A DNA stretch of 64,000 nt from Vibrio qingdaonensis (GTDB lineage Bacteria; Pseudomonadota; Gammaproteobacteria; Enterobacterales; Vibrionaceae), in contig NZ_JAKRRY010000003.1 of NCBI RefSeq assembly GCF_026191675.1, positions 1-64,000 of the forward strand, in the 5' to 3' direction. Position 1 is the first letter of the stretch; every line of letters starts with the position of its first letter. Shown here one piece after another: positions 42,288-50,533 of this stretch. The notes under the pieces are model-generated. The model was given only the letters and a program-made list of their open reading frames with translations. It was not told the origin of the DNA and made no database searches. Made by a program: the position numbers and the translations under genes.

Positions 42288-43319
42288 TTATTCGTGACGT
42301 GATTGAATGCGGTATTGATGGGGGCTCATACCATAATAGTTTTGAAACGCTCTAAAAAACGGCGGGGAGGAATGGTAGCTGAGTAGTTCTGCAATTTCCG
42401 TCGTGCTTAATGGGGTGTTAAGTAAGTAGTCGCGTGCCACTTGCATCCGTGTATCAAGGACTAAGTGCTTATAAGTGGTCTCTTCTGCTATCAACTTTCG
42501 TCTAAGTGTGCGACTCGTGGTATTCATTTCTATAGCCATCGCTTCCATCGTGGGCAGTCCATATTTCAATTGAGTCAGTAATTTCACTCTTATTTGGTAG
42601 CTGATGGGCTGCGTTGTTGTGTCATCTATAATGGTTTGACTTTGTAAAGTGGCAACATGTGCGATAAGAGCTGGATTCATCGAAATGGCCGAACGTATCC
42701 ACTCGACAGGAAAGCGCAGCTGATTTTGTTGGCTATTAAAGCTCAGATTGGTAGTAAAGATAGTTTTGTACAAAGGTAAGTAATGGGGAGCCGGGTAGGC
42801 GAAGTCAACATGAACGCGTTTGCGGTCAAACTCTTGCCCTAGAAATCGCTCGATACCCAGATAGTAGTGACAAATGGCATCTTCAATCGTGTAGTGCTGA
42901 GCCGACCTTCCATGTGAGCGGTCATCGGCAGTAATGTAAGCATATTCGCTATCATAGCCAATGTGTATGTCGACATAATCTTTGGTGATATATGAAAATT
43001 GTAATCCAGTATCAAGGAGTTGTTTGAGGTTTTGGCAGCTAATCATCGCATACCCCCAGGCGCCCATATCCTGAAGCTTTAGCCGTTTGGCAATGCGTAA
43101 TCCAAGTCCATCAATATGCAGTTGTTCAACGGTAATCGCCATTAATGTATGCACCTGGCTGGCTTGGATCGGCTGATATTGCCCTTGAGTGATGCGGATG
43201 ATACCGGCCTTGCGCAAAAAGTCTGAAATATCGATGGGAACAGTAGACTCACTTCGGACAATACTTTCCCAGTACCCCAAAATGGCATCAAAGAAGTGTT
43301 GTTGATTTAATGAGGTCAT
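42288..43319 (-). CDS. AraC-family transcriptional regulator (OruR/GbdR-like architecture)
   Basis: 343 residues. An N-terminal arabinose-binding-like effector domain of the type seen in OruR (about 1-210; ISDFLRKAGI) precedes a C-terminal double helix-turn-helix (about 245-340). In it TMEAMAIEMNTTSRTLRRKL is the first HTH and TTEIAELLSYHSSPPFFRAF the second, followed by YGMSPHQYR. It is divergent from the ureohydrolase across 127 bases and tail-to-tail with the Ldh2-type gene, so it probably controls one or both. The inducer is unknown; an amino or guanidino acid is my inference from neighbours. Confidence 0.85.
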   Translation of the reverse strand: MTSLNQQHFFDAILGYWESIVRSESTVPIDISDFLRKAGIIRITQGQYQPIQASQVHTLMAITVEQLHIDGLGLRIAKRLKLQDMGAWGYAMISCQNLKQLLDTGLQFSYITKDYVDIHIGYDSEYAYITADDRSHGRSAQHYTIEDAICHYYLGIERFLGQEFDRKRVHVDFAYPAPHYLPLYKTIFTTNLSFNSQQNQLRFPVEWIRSAISMNPALIAHVATLQSQTIIDDTTTQPISYQIRVKLLTQLKYGLPTMEAMAIEMNTTSRTLRRKLIAEETTYKHLVLDTRMQVARDYLLNTPLSTTEIAELLSYHSSPPFFRAFQNYYGMSPHQYRIQSRHE

Positions 43320-43446
43320 GTGAGTTGTCCGAAAATGTAATAACCATGTCCTGAAGTGTAATAAGCAATTGCCAGAGTAGCAATTATAATTTTCCCATAG
43401 CTTGCGGTGAAGTTATTCACCAAATTAATCATTAGAGGAATCGCCC

Positions 43447-44586
43447 ATGTTTAAGCCAAAACGTGTTGAAATTTCAAAAGAAAACTTAGAACTCTATAAA
43501 GATATCTACTGGAATAAGTCTGACGCCGATTTTTATATCAACGACGATATTGCGCCTATGCAGCAGCGTATGGCTGAGCAAGGTGTTGAAGCGTTTAGCT
43601 TGTTAGGTAAAGAGCACGTCGGTGCATTTGGCGCGCCTTATGTAAACAACTTTGAAAACGCAGACATCGTAATGTACGGTTTGACGATGGACAAGTGTTC
43701 ACCAAATGCTGGTGGTCATAAATTTGGTCCAGGTGCGATTCGCGATGCATCTAAAACGGGTATGGGTCTTATTCACCAAGATGGCACAATGCCGTTTGAA
43801 CTGTGTAACATTATCGATCACGGTAACTGGGATGGTTTAGGTCAGTTCAACTTAGATGAAGAAATGCGCAATGCTCAGAAAGTGGTTGATGACATGGTGA
43901 TCAATCACGGTTGTACGCCATTCTTCTTTGGTGGTGATCATACTGTCGCTTACCCAGGCCCTGCTGCACTAGCTAAAGTTCATGGTCCGGTTTCTTTAAT
44001 CCACATCGACGGTCACTTCGATCTGTTGACTCGTGCAGATTTCGATTATGAATCTTACTCGGGCAACTGGTACTGCCGTCTTGCTTCAGAAGGTGCAATT
44101 GACCCGACAACCAGTGTGAGCATGGGCATGCGTGGTCGTTGGTGTGCTTCTCAGCAAGGTAAGGCGAAGGCGATTGGCGGTAATTTCTTCCTAGCGGATG
44201 AAATGTATGATCTTGGTATCGACTACATCGTTGAGCAAATCCTTGAGAAGCAAGGCGATGGTCGTCCTGTTTACCTGACATTTGACCTTGATGGACTCGA
44301 TCTTCTTGATCACAGTGCAAACTCAAGTCCAGATCCATTCGGGGTATCAGCGCGCATGTACTACGATATTTTCCGTAAGTTGCGAGCAACAAAACGTATT
44401 AACCTAGTTGGCGCAGATATCGCAGAATTTGCACCTCAGAAAAATAGCGACGAAAAAGACGCGTTGCTGACGGCTGCATTCGGCTGGGAATTGCTCGTTT
44501 GGCTTGCTGAATGTCGTTACATTCGTGAAGGTAAGAAAAACCCGACTGAATGGCCAATGAGCTTTGGTCGTAATATCGAGTTTTAA
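43447..44586 (+). CDS. Ureohydrolase (arginase/agmatinase superfamily), long form
   Basis: 379 residues, with an N-terminal extension of about 70 residues compared with agmatinases. All six bimetal ligands are present: His165 (FGGDHT), Asp188, His190 and Asp192 (DGHFD, where the common form is DAH-x-D), and Asp280 and Asp282 (FDLDGLD). An active Mn- or Ni-dependent hydrolase of a guanidino-type substrate is therefore likely. It need not be arginase: long members of this family include guanidine, guanidinobutyrate and guanidinopropionate hydrolases. AGAGGA lies before ATG 43447. The divergent AraC gene is the likely regulator. Confidence 0.8.
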   Translation: MFKPKRVEISKENLELYKDIYWNKSDADFYINDDIAPMQQRMAEQGVEAFSLLGKEHVGAFGAPYVNNFENADIVMYGLTMDKCSPNAGGHKFGPGAIRDASKTGMGLIHQDGTMPFELCNIIDHGNWDGLGQFNLDEEMRNAQKVVDDMVINHGCTPFFFGGDHTVAYPGPAALAKVHGPVSLIHIDGHFDLLTRADFDYESYSGNWYCRLASEGAIDPTTSVSMGMRGRWCASQQGKAKAIGGNFFLADEMYDLGIDYIVEQILEKQGDGRPVYLTFDLDGLDLLDHSANSSPDPFGVSARMYYDIFRKLRATKRINLVGADIAEFAPQKNSDEKDALLTAAFGWELLVWLAECRYIREGKKNPTEWPMSFGRNIEF

Positions 44587-44620
44587 TCCAATCGCTTAAT
44601 GTTGGCGTAAAGAATAAGTT

Positions 44621-44652
44621 GAAAGCCAGTGGTCATTGCCGCTGGCTTTCTT
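44621..44652 (+). terminator. Hairpin after the ureohydrolase
   Basis: A 12-bp stem, GAAAGCCAGTGG paired with CCGCTGGCTTTC (one G-T pair), with a six-base loop. The tail TTGCATTT is T-poor, so termination is probable but not certain. Confidence 0.6.
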
Positions 44653-44725
44653 GCATTTAAGAATCGAGGAAAATACCGCGAATAGAAACGGATTGAGTGT
44701 AACCAAGGGTGGAAAAATCGTGCTA

Positions 44726-44751
44726 CTACATTAGACTTTAGTCTAATGTAG
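44726..44751. repeat. Perfect 12-bp palindrome arms in the gap before the small membrane gene
   Basis: CTACATTAGACT and AGTCTAATGTAG are separated only by TT. It has no T-run, so it looks more like a dimeric regulator's operator than a terminator. Candidate owners are the GntR regulator (stop at 45089) or the AraC regulator. Confidence 0.8.
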
Positions 44752-44931
44752 GTTAAAACTTGACCTGTATGGGATTGCGAGTAAACTACCGTTTCTTTGC
44801 ACAATATCACACTTTTTTAGTTACATTTTGCCCAAAAAATGAAAGAGAAATGACCTAATCCTTTGGCAGGTTAGTTTTGTAATTTCATGAACTGGTAGGG
44901 AAATCAGGGTGTTGGGTGTATGAGGCCAATT

Positions 44932-45063
44932 ATGTACAGTCACTTTCTTGTAAGGTTAACCATCGGAACGCTTGTGGTTCTCGGTATTAAGCTAAGCGCA
45001 TTATACTTTTTGCCAATGGTGTTGTTGTTAAACACTCATCATAAAGAGTTCTTTGGATGGTAA
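44932..45063 (+). CDS. Small membrane protein, 43 aa, unrecognised
   Basis: An unlisted mini-gene beginning MYSHFLVRLTIGTLVVLG and ending HKEFFGW, with one or two hydrophobic helices (about residues 10-36). GAGG lies six bases before ATG 44932; an in-frame ATG at 44920 lacks a good site. A strong terminator begins at its stop codon, as expected of a real transcription unit. It may be a leader-type or stress membrane miniprotein. I do not recognise the family. Confidence 0.55.
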   Translation: MYSHFLVRLTIGTLVVLGIKLSALYFLPMVLLLNTHHKEFFGW

Positions 45064-45090
45064 AAAAGCCGGGGTTGCCCCGGCTTTTTT
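45062..45090. terminator. Bidirectional terminator between the small membrane gene and the GntR regulator
   Basis: AAAAAAGCCGGGG / CCCCGGCTTTTTT with a TTG loop. The A and T flanks suit both strands. Confidence 0.9.
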
Positions 45091-45760
45091 ATGCCATTTC
45101 AATCGCATCGATTTGAGGTTCAATCTCTTTGATCATGGCACTGATGAATGTCGATAACTGGTGCTTTGCGGCGTCCAGATCTTTATCAAGTGTCAGTTTC
45201 ATGATTTTTTCATGCTCATCAATACGAAATATCTCTTCAAATCCTTTTGGATAGCGGTTTAATGATACTTGGCGATAGCGTTTGATCTGACGAATAATGT
45301 CGTGCAAGAACTCCTGCATATTTTTCGAAAAGCAGCCACTAAATAGCGCAAGATAGAAGGCTTCTTGGCGCTCTTCCCACTCTTTCCAGTTAAAGTTATC
45401 ACCCTGAAATTTAAAGCGAGAGAGTTTATGGAACTCGGTCAGAATATTGAGCTCCCAATTTTCATTACCTTGTTGGATTGATTTTTCCAACAAAACAGAA
45501 GCGACGACATTCAAGCTTTCATGTAGGTCATAAAGTTCTGTTTTGGATATTGGCGCCACCCAGCAGCCTTTTTGTGGCTCTAGCTTGACGTATTTGATCC
45601 AAGATAATTGAATCAATGCTTCTCGTATAGGAGATGCACCGACGTTATATTTTTCTTTAAGCTCAGCGACAACCAATTTTTGGTTCGGCTTTAACTCTCC
45701 CGATAGAATATCCTGACAAATATCTTTTGCGACTTTGTCCGTCAATGTTGGGCTCGACAC
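45089..45760 (-). CDS. GntR-family regulator, FCD type
   Basis: About 223 residues. The winged helix (LTDKVAKDICQDILSGELKP onward, with YNVGASPIREALIQLSW) precedes an all-helical FCD effector domain. The open frame reaches 45862, but GTG 45760 is chosen because GAGG lies six bases upstream and family members start just before the first helix. FCD regulators answer to small organic acids or amino acids. The target may be the local accessory genes or pykF; not determined. Confidence 0.8.
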   Translation of the reverse strand: MSSPTLTDKVAKDICQDILSGELKPNQKLVVAELKEKYNVGASPIREALIQLSWIKYVKLEPQKGCWVAPISKTELYDLHESLNVVASVLLEKSIQQGNENWELNILTEFHKLSRFKFQGDNFNWKEWEERQEAFYLALFSGCFSKNMQEFLHDIIRQIKRYRQVSLNRYPKGFEEIFRIDEHEKIMKLTLDKDLDAAKHQLSTFISAMIKEIEPQIDAIEMA

Positions 45761-45873
45761 AATACACCTCATCATCCAATGGAATAATAGACTAAAACAA
45801 ACATGCAGTATGGCGTGTTGTAAGTCGCCGAGGATAGTACAGTGTGTGGAAATATTGGGCAAGAAAAATTATA

Positions 45874-45902
45874 AAAAAAAGAGGGCCTAAGCCCTCTTTT
45901 TA
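45874..45902 (-). terminator. Terminator after pykF
   Basis: On the minus strand AAAGAGGGC / GCCCTCTTT with a four-base loop and a run of eight T. Confidence 0.88.
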
Positions 45903-45928
45903 TAGATGTTGGTTATGTAACGTAGGAA

Positions 45929-47341
45929 TTAAAGTACGTGTACAGAAGCGGTGTTCGTTGTGCCTGAAGCAACAAGTGCACCAGAAACCATAACAACGAT
46001 ATCGCCTTTCTTACCAAAACCAGAGCTTAGAGCGTACTCTTTACCGTTTTTGTAGAATGCGTCAGTGCTTTCAATGGAATCAACAAGAACTGGGCGAACA
46101 CCTTTTGTTAGTACAAGTTGTGCTGCTGTTTTTGGATTCGTTGTTAGCGCTACGATGCTAGCTGTTGGGAAGTATTTACGTACAGAACGTGCAGACTTAC
46201 CACCATCTGTAGCAACGATGATCAGTGGAGCAGCCAGTTTTTCAGCTGTGTCTACTGCACCTTTACATACGGCTTCAGTAATACGTAGGCGTGGGCTGTC
46301 TAGACGTGAACCAAGTTCAGCTTTAAGTGCGCTGTCGGTACGGTTAGCGATTTGAGCCATGATAGTCACAGCTTCAACTGGGTATTTACCTTTCGCTGTT
46401 TCGCCTGAAAGCATAACGGCATCAGTACCGTCCATGATTGCGTTTGCTACGTCACCCGCTTCTGCGCGAGTTGGACGTGGGTTTTGAATCATAGAGTCAA
46501 GCATTTGAGTTGCCGTGATAACAACTTTACGTGCACGGTTACACTTCTCAATCATCATCTTCTGAGCAAAGATAACTTCTTCTGCTGGGATTTCAACGCC
46601 TAGATCGCCACGAGCAACCATGATGCCGTCAGAAGCTTCAAGAATTGCGTCGAAGTTATCAACACCTTCTTGGTTCTCAATTTTAGAGATGATGTGGATG
46701 TTTTCGCCGCCGTTTGCGTTTAGCAATTCACGAATTTCTTTTACGTCTTCTTCTTTACGGATGAAAGAAGCAGCAACGAAGTCAACGCCTTGCTCACAAC
46801 CGAATTTAAGGTCAGCTTTGTCTTTTTCAGAAAGCGCTGGAAGCTTAACTGAAACGCCAGGAAGGTTAACACCTTTGTTTTCGCCAAGTGCACCGTTGTT
46901 AAGAACTTTACACTTAACTTCAGTTTCAGTTGTCGCGATAACTTCCATCTCGATTAGGCCGTCATCGACTAGGATAGTGTTACCTGCAGAAAGATCTTTT
47001 GCAAAACCAAGGTAGGTAACTGCAACCACATCTTTGTTACCAACAACTGACGCGTCAGTAGTAAACGTGAATTCTTGACCAGCAACTAGGTCGACATCGT
47101 TGCCGTCTTCTAGTTTGATTGTACGGATTTCTGGACCTTTAGTATCAAGCAGGATTGCAAGCTGCTTGCCAACTGTCGCCATTACTTCGCGGTAGTTAGT
47201 GATGCGAGCTGCGTGCTCTTCGAAGTTACCGTGAGAGAAGTTCAGGCGCATTACGTTCATGCCTGCATTGACAAGTTCAGTCAGCTTTTCTACAGATTCA
47301 GTTTTTGGGCCAATCGTACATACGATTTTGGTCTTTTTCAT
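45929..47341 (-). CDS. pykF: Pyruvate kinase (type I)
   Basis: 470 residues. It makes pyruvate and ATP from phosphoenolpyruvate. Motifs: [23 protein letters not shown], the active-site [17 protein letters not shown] and [12 protein letters not shown], and the [20 protein letters not shown] signature. It begins with ATG 47341 after GGAG. It has strong codon bias, like eno and pgk. It is preceded by a 480-base upstream region. Confidence 0.97.
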   Translation of the reverse strand: MKKTKIVCTIGPKTESVEKLTELVNAGMNVMRLNFSHGNFEEHAARITNYREVMATVGKQLAILLDTKGPEIRTIKLEDGNDVDLVAGQEFTFTTDASVVGNKDVVAVTYLGFAKDLSAGNTILVDDGLIEMEVIATTETEVKCKVLNNGALGENKGVNLPGVSVKLPALSEKDKADLKFGCEQGVDFVAASFIRKEEDVKEIRELLNANGGENIHIISKIENQEGVDNFDAILEASDGIMVARGDLGVEIPAEEVIFAQKMMIEKCNRARKVVITATQMLDSMIQNPRPTRAEAGDVANAIMDGTDAVMLSGETAKGKYPVEAVTIMAQIANRTDSALKAELGSRLDSPRLRITEAVCKGAVDTAEKLAAPLIIVATDGGKSARSVRKYFPTASIVALTTNPKTAAQLVLTKGVRPVLVDSIESTDAFYKNGKEYALSSGFGKKGDIVVMVSGALVASGTTNTASVHVL

Positions 47342-47824
47342 GGAAGTTACTCTCCGGTAAGTAATATTTACAATTTGAAGTTAGTCGTTGTCCACCGAGA
47401 AGGCTAGAAATGCCCACTAATAATTCATGTGCGCTATCAAAATTTCATCTAGCTTTTCGTCTTCTTGGTATGAAAGTCTTTCAATACATTTAGTCATTTT
47501 ATGACCAGTTAAGGCGCTTTCTTGCCTCGAATTCTGTGATGCAACCCGCTTTATGTCAGCGATATTGCAAAAAAATAAACAATAATTTCGTAATTTATTT
47601 TCTTTTCGGTGCGGATTCTACCACCTAATTGATTAAAGTTCACGGTACATAACTTGTTTTAGAGCAAGCTTTCGGCGCTTAATATTTAATTTTTAGATCG
47701 AAATAAATAATTTGGATGAATCATCAATATGTTGTAACTTTTTTTCAGAATGTACTTTCCAGTTACAGTATTTCTTTCCGGCATTATTCGTTTTTTGAGT
47801 GAAATTCAACCAAGTAGACCGTCA
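47342..47824. other. Long gene-free region between pykF and the ArsC-ArsR gene
   Basis: About 480 A/T-rich bases upstream of pykF on the minus strand. It must hold the pykF promoter, but I cannot point to one -35/-10 pair with confidence. I see no small gene, structured RNA or clear Cra site. Confidence 0.5.
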
Positions 47825-48583
47825 CTAATGAGGGACATCATGTCGATGTGGTCGATTAATCGATTGATTCAGTAGCTGGTGTGCAGCAAGTAACTGCGCA
47901 ACCATACTAGAAAGTGAGGCTGTGAGAATCGCTTGCGCCCAATCAGGCAGTTTCTCTGAAATCGAATAGTATACCCATTGTCCTTTTCGCCTATCGGTAA
48001 CCATTCCACATTGTCTCAGTACGCCAAGTGCGCGAGAGATCTTTGGCTGAGATTCTTGTAATGCTTCACACAGTTCACCCACGCTAAGCTCTATTTCAGA
48101 AAAAATCATCAGTGCAATCATTAGGCGCGTTTGATCCGATAAGCATTTATGGACGACGAGTGGATCAAATCCTTGTTCACTGATTTTGCCATGAACCAGC
48201 ATAAACCACTTAATGCGTTGTTGGAGATCAGTCAAAGAGGCGTCGAATAAGGGATCTGAATACGACGTGGGGGTAGGTAAGTCCCAAAATATGCTTTCGT
48301 TGCTGTTTTTAAAAATCCCACATTCAGATTGGGCGGATGAGCATAGTGTGATGACGTAATCAAAATGTTGGTCGTCAAACTCTTGCAGCGATTTAGAGCG
48401 AAGATCCTGAGTGTTGTATCCTGCGTTTTCCAACGTCTCAATGGTTCTCTTATCGACATTAGAGGGGCGACTGCCTGCGCTGAATGCTTGGTATTGTTCA
48501 TGATAATGATGATTAACAATGGCTTCGGCCAGTTGTGATCTTGCTGAGTTTCCACGGCACACAAACAGAATGGTTTTTTTCAT
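47825..48583 (-). CDS. Arsenate reductase (thioredoxin type) - ArsR repressor fusion
   Basis: 252 residues in two parts. Residues 1-135 form a low-molecular-weight phosphatase fold with P-loop CRGNSARS (Cys9, Arg15) and a second cysteine pair at 81 and 88. This is the same spacing as the Cys10/82/89 triad of plasmid pI258 ArsC. Residues 140-215 form an ArsR winged helix (LSDQTRLMIALMIF, SQPKISRALGVLR) with Cys147, Cys172 and Cys192 as possible As(III) ligands. It is divergent from the GAPDH-phosphatase-arsJ genes, which it probably represses. Confidence 0.85.
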   Translation of the reverse strand: MKKTILFVCRGNSARSQLAEAIVNHHYHEQYQAFSAGSRPSNVDKRTIETLENAGYNTQDLRSKSLQEFDDQHFDYVITLCSSAQSECGIFKNSNESIFWDLPTPTSYSDPLFDASLTDLQQRIKWFMLVHGKISEQGFDPLVVHKCLSDQTRLMIALMIFSEIELSVGELCEALQESQPKISRALGVLRQCGMVTDRRKGQWVYYSISEKLPDWAQAILTASLSSMVAQLLAAHQLLNQSINRPHRHDVPH

Positions 48584-48683
48584 ATTATCCTCAACGTATG
48601 AGCTTGAGTAACCAAGGTCACGGGAACATTAAACTAACAATGCGTGCATATTATGAAAGTTTTATGACGGGATGAAAAGATCC

Positions 48684-48721
48684 TTGACTATCTATATCTT
48701 AAATTTAATATATGCGCATAT
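48684..48721 (+). promoter_or_regulatory. Candidate ArsR operator and promoter between the divergent ars genes
   Basis: The 12-bp palindrome ATATGCGCATAT (48710-48721) overlaps a possible -10 (AATATA or TATATG) 17-19 bases after TTGACT (48684-48689). Several ArsR/SmtB repressors bind A/T-rich palindromes of this kind. A partial second copy, ATATGCACGCAT, is near 48640-48655 on the minus strand. The functional role is inferred. Confidence 0.45.
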
Positions 48722-48964
48722 CCATATGTACTAAGCGTGGCTTTTATCAGAATTGCCACGCAGTAGGGCAAGGAAGCAATGCATTTTGAAGGCTCCCTAG
48801 CGAGGGGGACTTGCATTGCTGTCATGTTATCGCGGTATGGTTTCAGAACATAAATAGCCCGATAATGGCCGAAAGTTGGCAAAACATTTATCGACTAAAC
48901 TTTAACGAAGTGGTGTTACTTTAGAGTACAACGGACCCTTCATATCGCAAAAAGAGAGCATTCT

Positions 48965-49969
48965 ATGGCTATCAAAGTAGGAATTAATGGTTTTGGGCGA
49001 ATCGGTCGTTTAGCGTTGCGTGCAGCGTTTGATTGGCCCGAGCTTGAGTTTGTTATGATTAATGACGTAGCGGGTGATGCAAAGACGCTTGGCCACCTTC
49101 TTGAATTCGATTCAATCCAAGGTCGTTGGCATCATGATGTTCAAGTAGAGGGGACAACCCTTGTTATTAATGGCCAAAAGGTAGCCACCACCCAACAGCG
49201 TGATATCAATGCGGTTGATTGGTCTGATTGTGACGTCGTCATTGAGGCGACAGGTGTGCATCGTAAAACCTCTTATTTGAATCAGTACCTAGAGCAAGGC
49301 GTGAAACGTGTTGTGGTTTCCGCTCCCGTTAAAGAAGACGGTATTGCCAATATTGTTGTGGGCGTGAACGATCATATTTTCGATCCTGCTGTGCATCGCA
49401 TTGTTACGGCTGCCTCATGTACGACGAACTGCTTGGCGCCTGTAGTAAAAGTGATTCATGAGAAACTGGGTATTGAGCAAGCGGCGTTCACGACAATTCA
49501 TGATTTGACCAATACCCAAACCATTTTAGATGCGCCCCATAAAGATCTTCGACGTGCTCGCGCCTGTGGGATGAGTTTGATTCCAACGACAACGGGAAGT
49601 GCGACGGCTATCGTTGAAATATTCCCTGAATTGAAAGATAAAATCAATGGCCATGCGGTTCGAGTACCATTAGCGAATGCGTCACTCACCGATATCATTT
49701 TTGATGTGAAACGTGATACGACTGCTGAAGAAGTGAATGCTTTATTAAAAGAAGCATCAGAAGGCGAGCTTGCGGGTATTCTTGGCTTTGAAGCACGTCC
49801 GCTAGTCTCTATCGATTATAAAGGTGACCAACGTTCGACTATTGTCGACGCGTTATCAACCATGGTAGTAGGGACCCGTATGGTTAAGATTTATGCGTGG
49901 TATGACAATGAAATGGGTTATGCCACACGTACAGCGGAATTGGCACGTACTGTTGGATTAGCGGGGTAA
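48965..49969 (+). CDS. ArsJ-associated glyceraldehyde-3-phosphate dehydrogenase
   Basis: 334 residues of the GAPDH fold with [20 protein letters not shown], catalytic Cys152 in [12 protein letters not shown] and the [10 protein letters not shown]-terminus. In organisms with arsJ, such a GAPDH uses arsenate in place of phosphate to make 1-arseno-3-phosphoglycerate, which ArsJ exports (known for Pseudomonas). It is distinct from the epd gene at 670. The next gene's ATG overlaps its stop (TAATG). Confidence 0.9.
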   Translation: MAIKVGINGFGRIGRLALRAAFDWPELEFVMINDVAGDAKTLGHLLEFDSIQGRWHHDVQVEGTTLVINGQKVATTQQRDINAVDWSDCDVVIEATGVHRKTSYLNQYLEQGVKRVVVSAPVKEDGIANIVVGVNDHIFDPAVHRIVTAASCTTNCLAPVVKVIHEKLGIEQAAFTTIHDLTNTQTILDAPHKDLRRARACGMSLIPTTTGSATAIVEIFPELKDKINGHAVRVPLANASLTDIIFDVKRDTTAEEVNALLKEASEGELAGILGFEARPLVSIDYKGDQRSTIVDALSTMVVGTRMVKIYAWYDNEMGYATRTAELARTVGLAG

Positions 49970-50466
49970 TGACAATGCATCCTACATGGGAACTAAGCGT
50001 TAATGAGGCAACACTTGTTTTTACACCTTGTCCAGGCACTAAAGGGGTGTCTTTACAAGAGTCGCTGTCACAGCTAAAAGCGCAAGGTGTCACTATTATT
50101 GTGACGGCGCTAGATAACAGTGAGATGTCAGAAAAAGGGGTGTCTGAACTGGGTAATGCAGCGCAAGTGCTTGGAATGAAATGGTTCCAAACGCCAATTG
50201 AAGATGATAAAGCACCAGGTGAGGCGTTTGCTGCTCAATGGTCAGCTATTTCACCTACACTCCATCAAGCTATCAAATCCGGTGAAAAAGTCGCGATGCA
50301 CTGTATGGGCGGTTCGGGAAGAACCGGGCTTTTAGCCGCCAATTTGTTACTTGAATTAGGCTGGGATTTAGCAACAATCCGTAAAGAGGTGCAAGCACTT
50401 CGTCCTGGTGCATTTACCAAGTCACCACAAATTGATTATGTCGAGAAGTTGGCAGCCACATTCTAA
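49969..50466 (+). CDS. CDKN3/KAP-like dual-specificity phosphatase in the arsJ locus
   Basis: 165 residues. The P-loop HCMGGSGRTG holds the CX5R site (Cys112, Arg118). The upstream loop TPIEDDKAP supplies the general-acid Asp in the place seen in CDKN3/KAP phosphatases. The start overlaps the GAPDH stop; ATG 49975 is an alternative. A role in arsenate resistance is suggested only by position; it might act on a sugar-arsenate or sugar-phosphate. An intrinsic terminator lies between it and arsJ. Confidence 0.78.
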   Translation: MTMHPTWELSVNEATLVFTPCPGTKGVSLQESLSQLKAQGVTIIVTALDNSEMSEKGVSELGNAAQVLGMKWFQTPIEDDKAPGEAFAAQWSAISPTLHQAIKSGEKVAMHCMGGSGRTGLLAANLLLELGWDLATIRKEVQALRPGAFTKSPQIDYVEKLAATF

Positions 50467-50473
50467 TTTGTGA

Positions 50474-50497
50474 ACGCCCTCTGTTGAGGGCTTTTTT
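50474..50497 (+). terminator. Intrinsic terminator inside the ars gene group, before arsJ
   Basis: GCCCTC / GAGGGC with a TGTT loop and six T, eight bases after the phosphatase stop. Read-through would be needed for arsJ unless it has its own promoter. Confidence 0.85.
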
Positions 50498-50533
50498 ATG
50501 TTCTTTGTATCTGTCTGCATTAGGCCAAAAATC

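Noticed and set aside
47400..47800. Cra (FruR) operator upstream of pykF
   Set aside because: Searched for TGAAACG-type palindromes by eye and found none convincing.
48965..49969. Housekeeping GapA
   Set aside because: The context with the ArsC-ArsR fusion and arsJ shows it is the arsenic-linked GAPDH.
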